Assembly: GCA_030531645.1 (NCBI GenBank)
Contig: JAUNNB010000003.1
Coordinates: 1-64,000, forward strand
Length of the DNA: 64,000 nt
Source of the DNA: Candidatus Saccharimonadota bacterium
Lineage (GTDB): Bacteria; Patescibacteriota; Saccharimonadia; Saccharimonadales; Saccharimonadaceae
Direction: 5' to 3'
Shown here: one piece after another, positions 40,576-48,111 of the stretch
Numbering within the stretch: position 1 is the stretch's first letter
Layout of the letters: each line of letters starts with the position of its first letter
Made by a program: the position numbers and the translations under genes
The notes under the pieces: generated by a model
Told to the model about the DNA's origin: nothing
The model's input: the letters and a program-made list of their open reading frames with translations, nothing else
The model's database searches: none

Positions 40576-42149
40576 TGAAAGAAGAGAGTCAAAAAGTTGC
40601 TGTAAAAAGAACTGCCTCATCTAAGAGTGGTGTGCGCAGAATGGATTTTGCGCCAGCCCACAAGCGAGGTGTTCCAAGCGTCAAAAGAGCAGAGACCGAA
40701 GAAGATCGCGAGCGCCACGAAATCTCACGCGAACAGATGCGTCGCCGTGAAATGATTCAGAAGCAGATTGAAGAAGATAACAAACGCGAATCTGAGCAGA
40801 AACGCAAAGCCGACAAAGCTCGTCGCGAATTAGCACTCAAGAGAGCAGCCGAAGAAGAGGCCGAGCGAGCTCGCGCAGAAAAAGAGGCGATGGTCGCAAG
40901 ACAACGCCGTAAAGAGCATCTTTTGGAGCAGCGTGCAATTCATGAGCAGAGCATTTTGGCAGCCCGCAGAGCTGAAGAGTTAGCAAAGCGCCGCGCTGAA
41001 CAGGCTAAGAAAGAGTTACAGGAACGCCAGTCTTCATATCTTAAAGAGCGCCAGAAGAAACAGAAAGTTGAACATCTTGAAGACAGTATGGACCCGCTCG
41101 CAAAGAGTCCTAGGGCGACCAAAAAGAAAGCTCCAAGGATTGACCTTGACCTTTCTCATAGCAAAGGTCTGTCCGTGTCTGGTGATTTAGACCTAGAAGA
41201 AAGCATTACTAAAGCTCGTGCTGTGTCGGTCAGAGCAGACGAAGCCCGTCGTAGGATGTATGGCAAAGTTCCTCTTCGCATGGGCTTTGAAGAGCCTCTC
41301 AAGGACGATGTTGAAGATGCGCTCGAGAGCTTTGGCGAGTTGGAAGATGAGAAGTACGAATCTCCAATTAAATTAGATCCGCCAAAATATGGTTCTACAT
41401 CTCCAAAGACTGGCCGCGTAGTGACGCGTGCTGAAGAAGAATACAAGGCACTTCATCCAGAAGTGATGGGCGATGTGGATATGTTTGCTTCGGAAGTTGA
41501 ACTCGCTCTTGATGAACAACCTGAAGCTAAGAAAGTTCCGACTATTGAAGAAAGTCACTCGACTTATGTGCCTGGTGATCGTTCTGCATTTATTAATATC
41601 GATAATGTCGAAAAACGCGCTTTGGGCGATGAAGCAGATACTGCTGGGGTTGAACAACTTAAAAGCCCTGGCCACAGACTTAGTGGCAAGCCATTACTCG
41701 GTGGTCCTGGCCACGATACATATGTTTCTCCGGCTGAATATCCTTCTGCACATCTAAGTTCATCTAGATTTGAGAGCTTTGATTTGACCGAGGATGAGGA
41801 CGGTGACATTGTAGATACAAGGTCGCACAAACATGCTCGCACTTCAGATACATTTGAGTCTCCAGTGAAGAGCTTTGCCGCTTTCGACGAAGATCTCGAG
41901 CCACGCAGAGTTGACACTAAACCAAAGAAAGCGACTGGTCGCTATGTTCCATACGAAGAACCAATTCCACACAAGAATCTCTATGCTCGCAAAGTCGAGG
42001 CCTCAAAACATGAGCGTGAAGAAATGCCTACTATGGTAGTAGCAGACAAAGAAAAGGGTTCTACTGGTGCATTAATTGCAGTAGTTATTCTAACAATTAT
42101 TCTCGGCATCGCAATCGGCGTGGTAGCATACCTCGCATTCTTCCAGTAA
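40575..42149 (+). CDS. Unknown coiled-coil protein with C-terminal membrane anchor
   Basis: 524 aa. Residues about 30-160 are a Glu/Arg/Lys/Ala-rich coiled coil; residues ~160-480 are hydrophilic and acidic with low-complexity stretches and no Cys; the C-terminus is a single membrane helix (about 500-521, ALIAVVILTIILGIAIGVV) with only a few residues beyond, the plan of a tail-anchored protein. Cytoplasmic scaffold or a division/polarity factor are possible. It starts inside the tpiA stop (TAATG) and ends at a terminator. Confidence 0.75.
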   Translation: MKEESQKVAVKRTASSKSGVRRMDFAPAHKRGVPSVKRAETEEDRERHEISREQMRRREMIQKQIEEDNKRESEQKRKADKARRELALKRAAEEEAERARAEKEAMVARQRRKEHLLEQRAIHEQSILAARRAEELAKRRAEQAKKELQERQSSYLKERQKKQKVEHLEDSMDPLAKSPRATKKKAPRIDLDLSHSKGLSVSGDLDLEESITKARAVSVRADEARRRMYGKVPLRMGFEEPLKDDVEDALESFGELEDEKYESPIKLDPPKYGSTSPKTGRVVTRAEEEYKALHPEVMGDVDMFASEVELALDEQPEAKKVPTIEESHSTYVPGDRSAFINIDNVEKRALGDEADTAGVEQLKSPGHRLSGKPLLGGPGHDTYVSPAEYPSAHLSSSRFESFDLTEDEDGDIVDTRSHKHARTSDTFESPVKSFAAFDEDLEPRRVDTKPKKATGRYVPYEEPIPHKNLYARKVEASKHEREEMPTMVVADKEKGSTGALIAVVILTIILGIAIGVVAYLAFFQ

Positions 42150-42153
42150 ATAG

Positions 42154-42178
42154 AGTAGGGTTAATCCCCTACTTTTTT
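42154..42178 (+). terminator. Terminator after the coiled-coil gene
   Basis: AGTAGGG-TTAATC-CCCTACT then TTTTT. It abuts the stop codon of the convergent polymerase gene. Confidence 0.9.
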
Positions 42179-43478
42179 ATTTACCAAAATATTTGGTTGA
42201 GCCAAATGGTATTTTGCAACGAACTTCTTCAGATCCTGTGGTGAGTGCGGAATGAATCGTGCGAGGTCCGAAGCGATTATTGATATTGTCGGTAAGCTCA
42301 GCGATTTTTTGTTGATGCTTTAAATCGTCTTCGAACACGGAAAGCTGATTGGCTGGGCCTGGTTGCAATTTATATAAGGTAACCATTAGAATGCGCCCGG
42401 TTTTTGGAAGTTTTTCATATAGCTTGAGCGCATGATCTATGATTTCAATGTCTGAATTAAATGGGACCTCGTAAAGCTGTGTGATTTTTTGTCTGCTCTT
42501 TGGAGATTCGTTATCTAAGAAACCGTGGTCATTGACCCGGGCGATTTGAAGACCCCTAGCAAATAACTTGTGTGAACGAAGACGAGCACCCACATCCTCA
42601 CATAAATGGGCAAGATAAATTTCTATGGTTTTTTCGTCCGTTTCGGGTGGGATGACAAATTGGCGCCCGACAGTTTTAGTTGCATCGCTATAGTCGTCCA
42701 CTTCTTTGCCTCGGAGTTTTTCATACCACTGTTTGCCAACGATGCTTCTAAAAACAAGTTTTTCTAATGTATCGCTTTCTGCATCCAAAAGCTCAAGTGG
42801 AGTAAAAATTTGAAAAGAATTTAAACGGTGCTCCATGCGTTTGTTAATACCTGGAAGATTGGTGAGTTGTAAATTTTTCATGACTTCTCGGCTGTTTTCT
42901 TCAATAATTACGTCGGCACCATCTGGTTTGTGGAGCTCGGCGGCAAGTTTGCCATAAAAACGATTTTTGCCGAATCCGATATTGCAACGCATATAACTAC
43001 CAATTTCTTCACGAATACGAGTTTTAATCTCATTTGCGAGTTCCGCGATTGGCTTGTCTATGACTTCGGCTGGTGAATCGTGGAGATCGATAAGTCCCTC
43101 ATCTATGGATTTCATAACAATGTTAGAGGAGTAGTCGGACAAAATATTTTTGAGTAATTTATGAACATAAATGTATTTGTCCGGCTCGGTTTCAGCAGCA
43201 ATAATACCTGGGCAAATAGTTTCGGCCTCTTCGATACGCATGCCGACTTTGACGCCTTGTGCTTTAGCCTCAACGCTGGCAGCAATAATAGTCGAATGTT
43301 CAACAAGACGGTTAGTGATAGCAACTGGATGGTTGCGCAGCTTAGGCCGAGCTTGTTGTTCGACGCTAGCGAAACAAGAATTTAAATCTACATATAATAT
43401 ATATGTTTCCAGCTCGCGGACCGAGGACTTACCATATGTTTCGAAAGTATTAGGAGTGGTAGCCGAGATTTTAGACAT
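42177..43478 (-). CDS. Y-family DNA polymerase (DinB/UmuC type)
   Basis: Translesion polymerase. 433 aa from the ATG at 43476-43478, with GGAAGG upstream; the frame continues into the preceding gene. Palm motifs LYVDLNSCFASVEQ (catalytic Asp about 31) and KSIDEGLIDL (D-E pair), finger and thumb segments with GFGKNRFYGKLAAELHKPDG, the helix-hairpin-helix LPGINKRMEHRL and a little-finger domain. It ends at TKYFGK with no clear clamp motif; QLSVFED near 390 could serve. The ATG overlaps the end of the 93-aa gene by 8 nt. Confidence 0.92.
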   Translation of the reverse strand: MSKISATTPNTFETYGKSSVRELETYILYVDLNSCFASVEQQARPKLRNHPVAITNRLVEHSTIIAASVEAKAQGVKVGMRIEEAETICPGIIAAETEPDKYIYVHKLLKNILSDYSSNIVMKSIDEGLIDLHDSPAEVIDKPIAELANEIKTRIREEIGSYMRCNIGFGKNRFYGKLAAELHKPDGADVIIEENSREVMKNLQLTNLPGINKRMEHRLNSFQIFTPLELLDAESDTLEKLVFRSIVGKQWYEKLRGKEVDDYSDATKTVGRQFVIPPETDEKTIEIYLAHLCEDVGARLRSHKLFARGLQIARVNDHGFLDNESPKSRQKITQLYEVPFNSDIEIIDHALKLYEKLPKTGRILMVTLYKLQPGPANQLSVFEDDLKHQQKIAELTDNINNRFGPRTIHSALTTGSEEVRCKIPFGSTKYFGK

Positions 43479-43752
43479 CGCTGTCGCCTTCCCATTCGAG
43501 GAACCATTCGAGAGTTTCCGTATCGAAGCTAATTCGATAATCGTTAACGTCATCAGTAACGTCAAAAAGGAAGTGAGTTTTTAGCCCATCGAAACGAGGA
43601 TGGATGAGGCCGATTTCAGTAATAAAAACTTCTCGGCCGTTAGATAGTTTAAAACTTTTAGGGATGCAACGAGGAGATTTTTGCTTGGTTTTTTTTGGAA
43701 TTGGAAAAAAGTCGGCGGTAACAGTAATTGGCTCGTGTAGATTATTCTCCAT
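43471..43752 (-). CDS. Hypothetical protein, 93 aa, coupled to the Y-family polymerase
   Basis: No family recognised. Starts MENNLHEPITVTADFFP, contains a Lys/Pro segment and ends EWFLEWEGDSDV; mostly beta by composition, and the pattern FKLSNGREVFITEIGL then PRFDGLKTHFLFDV is consistent with a small barrel. Its ATG lies 11 nt inside the end of the cysteine desulfurase gene, and TATAAT ends 7 nt before it. The polymerase gene overlaps its end by 8 nt. The overlap suggests a polymerase accessory protein. Confidence 0.72.
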   Translation of the reverse strand: MENNLHEPITVTADFFPIPKKTKQKSPRCIPKSFKLSNGREVFITEIGLIHPRFDGLKTHFLFDVTDDVNDYRISFDTETLEWFLEWEGDSDV

Positions 43753-44932
43753 GAATACGATTATACTCGGACTCGACAGCTTCGACAATCTTACGAGCTG
43801 CTGTACGAATTTGTTGAGCATCGTTGGTAGGACCAAATGAAATGCGGAGTGAACCGGCAATCTCATCGTCTTTTAGGCCCATAGCCTGGAGAGTGCGCGA
43901 CTTTTGGCCTTTGCTAGCAGCACAAGCTGCGCCGGTGCTGAGATAGATTTCTTGATCTTCTAGCATATAAATAATACGTTCAGCGTCGATACCTGGGAAG
44001 CTCACTGAGCAGAAATTAGCGAGTTTTTTGCGGCCACTAAGGAAGATTGGTTTAACTTTGCAATCGCGAAGAATCTCGCGGAACATTTCACAATAGTCTG
44101 TATATTTGCGACGATTGGTAGCTGCGTGGTTTTTTGCAAGTTCAGCGGCTTTAGCGAAGCCTATAACTCCCGGAACATTTTCAGTGCCAGCCCTTAGACC
44201 ATTTTCTTGGCCGCCGCCGGAAACAATTGGCTTCAAGAAACTTAATACATCATGAGAAACATACAACGCACCCACACCCTTTGGACCACAGATTTTGGCA
44301 GAGTTGATTGTCATCATATCTACGCCTAAACGTGCAACGGAGATATCAATAAGGCTAAGTGCCTGAGAAGCGTCTGAATGAAGAAAAATTGGAACGTTGC
44401 TGCCGCGCTTGAGACGCTTTTCGCGAGTATTTTTGATGATGGCGGCAATTTCAGAAAGTGGTTGAACAACACCGGTTTCATTGTTGGCGAGAGCCACTGA
44501 AACGAGCACTGTTTCAGAATGGATTTTACGTTCAAGATCTTTCAGAACAATGCGGCCGTTATTATCGACTTTGATAAAATCGACATCGCAAACATCTGGA
44601 CTAAGCCCACGAACGGAATCATGTTCAGTTGCGAGAACCGCAATACGAGGATACTTTTTGAGGTTAGTATTGCGAATGGCAATTCCCTCATAGTCGAGAT
44701 TAAAAGCGAGATTATTAGCTTCAGTAGCACCAGCAGTAATAACGATATCATTGCCCTTGGCACCAATGGTATGAGCGATGCGATTTTTGGCATCTTCATA
44801 GGCCTCTTTGACCTTCTTTGCTGGAAGATACGGAGACGATGGGTTAAAGAATTGATCCGCTAAAAACGGCTCCATCGCGTTTTTGACGCGTGAATCTAGA
44901 GGTGTAGCCGCAGCGTGATCAAGATATATCAT
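43742..44932 (-). CDS. Cysteine desulfurase (NifS/IscS family)
   Basis: PLP enzyme that moves sulfur from cysteine for Fe-S clusters or tRNA thiolation. 396 aa from MIYLDHAAATPLD: ATEHDSV with the conserved His, the ETGVVQP segment, the PLP lysine in SAKICGPKG (the usual His just before this Lys is Ala), RAGTENVPG and the sulfur-carrying Cys in STGAACAASKG. TATCAT ends 6 nt before the ATG (leaderless). The longer frame upstream overlaps the promoter. No IscU-like scaffold is nearby, so tRNA modification is plausible. Confidence 0.93.
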   Translation of the reverse strand: MIYLDHAAATPLDSRVKNAMEPFLADQFFNPSSPYLPAKKVKEAYEDAKNRIAHTIGAKGNDIVITAGATEANNLAFNLDYEGIAIRNTNLKKYPRIAVLATEHDSVRGLSPDVCDVDFIKVDNNGRIVLKDLERKIHSETVLVSVALANNETGVVQPLSEIAAIIKNTREKRLKRGSNVPIFLHSDASQALSLIDISVARLGVDMMTINSAKICGPKGVGALYVSHDVLSFLKPIVSGGGQENGLRAGTENVPGVIGFAKAAELAKNHAATNRRKYTDYCEMFREILRDCKVKPIFLSGRKKLANFCSVSFPGIDAERIIYMLEDQEIYLSTGAACAASKGQKSRTLQAMGLKDDEIAGSLRISFGPTNDAQQIRTAARKIVEAVESEYNRIHGE

Positions 44933-44984
44933 ACATATATGATACCATATTTGTCTGTTTTTAGCAAGTCCTACCTCTGGAGGA

Positions 44985-47456
44985 TTAGCCTTTTTGGCTT
45001 TCGAGCTCGGCAGAGATGTCTTCTGCCGTAATAGTAAGTTCGGCGCCAGTTTCTGCTGAGCCAGCAAGAATTGCCTTTGCGACTAGGTTTTCAATAGTTT
45101 TTTGAATGATGCGGCGCATTGGGCGAGCACCAAGTAGAGGGTCATAGCCGACTTCTACTAAGAGCTTCTTAGCTTCTTCGTTTAGTGACACGGAAATTTT
45201 CTGTGGAGCCAAAGTCTTGTTCACACCTTTTAGTAATAGCTCAACAATCTTGAGGAGATTTTCTGGGCTGAGTGGCGTGAAGATACACACTTCATCGAAA
45301 CGGTTGAGGAATTCTGGTTTGAATTCACCATTTGAGATAAGTTGATCCATAAGCTTGTCTTTGACGGTCGGCAAATCAACGCCCTGAGAAATATATTCGC
45401 GAATCAAATCGGCGCCAGCGTTAGATGTGGCAATGATGATAGTATCACGGAAGCTGATTTCACGGTTTTTGACATCACGAAGGACACCTTCATCGAGAAC
45501 TTGCAACAAAGTGGTTAAGACTTGTGGATGAGCCTTTTCGATTTCATCGAGAAGAACAACGGAAAATGGGCGTTTAGAAACCTGAGCCGTGAGGCTGTGT
45601 TCGTCAACGGCACCATCGGCAATGAGGCGTGATACATCGTTTGCATTCACGAACTCGTTCAAATCTAGACGAGCAATCTCCTTCTCACCGTTGAAATAAA
45701 CTTCGGAAATAGCTTTAGCAAGCTCAGTTTTACCGACGCCAGTTGGACCGAGGAAGAGGAATGTGCCAATTGGGCGGTTCTCGTTGCGAACACCGGCGGC
45801 AGCACGACGAAGAGCTGAGCTAACTGTCTTAACGGCGGCTACTTGATCTACCATGCGTTCGTGGATGTGTTGCTCCATATTGAGCAAGCGCTCACGCTCA
45901 TCCGAGTTATCTGCAACTTTGACTTTGACGCCAAGGGTTTTCTCGACGGCGGAAGAAATTGAATTAGCTGTGACAATGCCATTCTCAGCATAGGCTGCAG
46001 AAATTTCGAGAAGGCGCAAGGCACGACCTGGCTGTGCACGGTCGGTAACATAACGATCGCCAAGACGATAGGCTTCCTTCAACGCACGATAATCATACAT
46101 AACATTGAAGCGAGCTTCAAAGGATGGAACTTGGTCTTCCATTGTATGCATAGTGTCGGCTTGGTTAGTCGGGACGATGTTGACTCGATTGAATTGGTTT
46201 GCAATGCCTGCTGCGCGAGAAGATAACTCGAGAAATTCCTGCTCTTCAATAGAAAGGATGATGCGCAAATTGCCGGCGTCAATGATTGGCATAATCAAAT
46301 TTGTGAGATCAACCGAGCCTGTGCCTTCCTTAAAGAAGAGCTGTGCGTCATTAAGATAGATAATAATATTCTTAGCGGCGTAAGCTTCATTAAATACCTT
46401 AGTGAGAAGACGTTCAATATTGCCACGCTCATTCCCTGCTGCAGCAAGCAAAGCGGAAGCCTCCAACTGGAACACTTGGCGGTAGCGAAGATTGGTTGGA
46501 AGTTTGCTGTCTTCGTCAAGCAAGGCTTCGGCGAAGGCCTTAACAATAATGGAACGGCCAGAGCCTTCTGGGCCAATCAAAGCCACATTCTGCTTCATAT
46601 TGCCAGAAAAGATTTGAATCATTTTATCGAGAGCTTCACCACGCTTTGTGTAGTGGATTTGGCTACGTGCAGAATGGCTAAGCGATGTAGAAAGATTTCT
46701 GCCGAATTGCTGAAGAGTTGGAATATAACCAAAGTTAAGATCGCGTGCAATACCGCCGGAATGTAGTGGTTTCTTTTCAATCTTAGTGAGGTTATAAAGA
46801 TAATTGAACCAAGTCATACCGGCATAGAGGTCTTCTGGGTCGAGATTGTATCGCTTTAGAATGATGTCGTAATCCATGCAACTTTCGATGATTGCAATTA
46901 ATAAATCACCGCCGCCAATTTGGCGCGATTCATCCTTTGCACGCACATTACGAGCAGAAGCAAAGACTTCTTCGAGACTGGCGAAGTGATTGGCGTTGTC
47001 TTTATGCTCCTCGTGCATAGCGTTGACATGAGTTGAGAAAAGCTCAATGAAGAACTCGTTAGAAAGACCGAAGCGATTAAATAAGAAGCGACCGGACTTA
47101 GTATGATCTATAATTCCGGAAACTAAATTCGGAATGATTTCTTCTGGATCTGTTTTGCCGATGATACCACATAGAATGGTCATGACATCGCCAGAAAGAA
47201 TGTCGTTGATATCGTCAGTCTTGCCAAGCGGAATATGCTTTAGCTCGTTGTGCATCCATAGAACGAGCATAAGAATCCAAGGCACAAATGCGATTGGAAG
47301 CCAGCCAAATGCCGTATGGGCAAATGTTAGCAAACATACACCGACGATGGCGAGAAGTGCAATAACGATAATAAGTGGGAACTCGAGTTTCTCGAATTTC
47401 TTGCGGAAGGCAGCTTCGCGAGCACGATGTGATTTGGGGTTGAATGAATTGTTCAT
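44985..47456 (-). CDS. Membrane-anchored Clp/Hsp100 ATPase with degenerate first AAA domain
   Basis: 823 aa. Two hydrophobic segments near the N-terminus (about 27-47 and 50-68), a ClpN-like helical region (about 85-225), AAA-1 with a degraded Walker A GPEGSGRS (the Lys is Arg301) and Walker B ending YLND instead of DE, and an intact AAA-2: FLGPTGVGKTELAK (K576), VVLLDEIEKAHP (637-638), sensor FRDTIIIATSNAG and a full C-terminal domain with GYDPLLGARPMRR. Only the second ring should hydrolyse ATP. The membrane anchor is unlike ClpB/ClpC. The ATG overlaps the stop of the 124-aa membrane gene (ATGA). Confidence 0.9.
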   Translation of the reverse strand: MNNSFNPKSHRAREAAFRKKFEKLEFPLIIVIALLAIVGVCLLTFAHTAFGWLPIAFVPWILMLVLWMHNELKHIPLGKTDDINDILSGDVMTILCGIIGKTDPEEIIPNLVSGIIDHTKSGRFLFNRFGLSNEFFIELFSTHVNAMHEEHKDNANHFASLEEVFASARNVRAKDESRQIGGGDLLIAIIESCMDYDIILKRYNLDPEDLYAGMTWFNYLYNLTKIEKKPLHSGGIARDLNFGYIPTLQQFGRNLSTSLSHSARSQIHYTKRGEALDKMIQIFSGNMKQNVALIGPEGSGRSIIVKAFAEALLDEDSKLPTNLRYRQVFQLEASALLAAAGNERGNIERLLTKVFNEAYAAKNIIIYLNDAQLFFKEGTGSVDLTNLIMPIIDAGNLRIILSIEEQEFLELSSRAAGIANQFNRVNIVPTNQADTMHTMEDQVPSFEARFNVMYDYRALKEAYRLGDRYVTDRAQPGRALRLLEISAAYAENGIVTANSISSAVEKTLGVKVKVADNSDERERLLNMEQHIHERMVDQVAAVKTVSSALRRAAAGVRNENRPIGTFLFLGPTGVGKTELAKAISEVYFNGEKEIARLDLNEFVNANDVSRLIADGAVDEHSLTAQVSKRPFSVVLLDEIEKAHPQVLTTLLQVLDEGVLRDVKNREISFRDTIIIATSNAGADLIREYISQGVDLPTVKDKLMDQLISNGEFKPEFLNRFDEVCIFTPLSPENLLKIVELLLKGVNKTLAPQKISVSLNEEAKKLLVEVGYDPLLGARPMRRIIQKTIENLVAKAILAGSAETGAELTITAEDISAELESQKG

Positions 47457-47827
47457 AGTTTAACCCCCACGGCAATTAGAATAATACATAGGATTGGAAG
47501 AGTTGGAAGGATTAGCCAGAAAGCCGTTAGCACTACACTAATAGCAACTTCGAGAATAAAGGCTATGAGACCAGCTATCATAAGAAAAATACGCACGACG
47601 GCACCGATACAACGCGAGACTAGACGATCGCCCCAGGCGTGAAAACGGTCCTGTAAAGAATTGCCACTTTCGCCCGCAGAAATCTGACGAAACGGCGCGA
47701 ATAAGGTGCGAATCAACGACCCAATGGAGAAAAAGCTTAGCAAGTCTTTCGCTTTTTCTATAAGTTTCAAGACAAATTGTGAGAGGCCTCGGGTATACCA
47801 CCAGATGAGGACATCAGAAATAATCAT
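47453..47827 (-). CDS. Small membrane protein coupled to the Clp ATPase
   Basis: 124 aa: an amphipathic N-terminal half with IRTLFAPFRQISAG (about 40-53) and two hydrophobic helices in the second half (about 75-95 and 97-122). No family recognised. TATAAT ends 6 nt before the ATG (leaderless), and its stop overlaps the Clp start by 4 nt, so a membrane partner of the anchored ATPase is a reasonable inference. Confidence 0.78.
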   Translation of the reverse strand: MIISDVLIWWYTRGLSQFVLKLIEKAKDLLSFFSIGSLIRTLFAPFRQISAGESGNSLQDRFHAWGDRLVSRCIGAVVRIFLMIAGLIAFILEVAISVVLTAFWLILPTLPILCIILIAVGVKL

Positions 47828-47859
47828 AAGAATATTATATCTTATATCGCTTCCAAAAT

Positions 47860-48051
47860 CTAGTGGCAGAAGATTGCCTGGAAGGCGAGGACTGAGAGGA
47901 CACCTAGGCCGAATACGACGAGCCAGAATGGGAGGGCAAGTGCACCGATTTTGATGCTACCTGCCTCCTTGTCGTATGCCACCTTAAAGATGACGCATTC
48001 TTTTTTGGTTTTTGTATCGGGTGTTTTCTTAGCTTCTTCGGCTTTGGCCAT
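47860..48051 (-). CDS. Small single-helix membrane protein, 63 aa
   Basis: 63 aa from the ATG at 48049-48051, which has AGGAGG upstream; an in-frame ATG 57 nt earlier lacks a ribosome site. Hydrophilic start rich in Lys, Glu and Thr, two short Cys positions (C18 and the penultimate C62), one membrane helix (about 38-61, LPFWLVVFGLGVLSVLAFQAI). No family recognised. Lies between the ABC transporter gene and the Clp pair. Confidence 0.7.
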   Translation of the reverse strand: MAKAEEAKKTPDTKTKKECVIFKVAYDKEAGSIKIGALALPFWLVVFGLGVLSVLAFQAIFCH

Positions 48052-48111
48052 AATGAGTACCTCCTGTGTACCCCACCCATTAATAATATCTAATATATAT
48101 CTTAGCATGTT

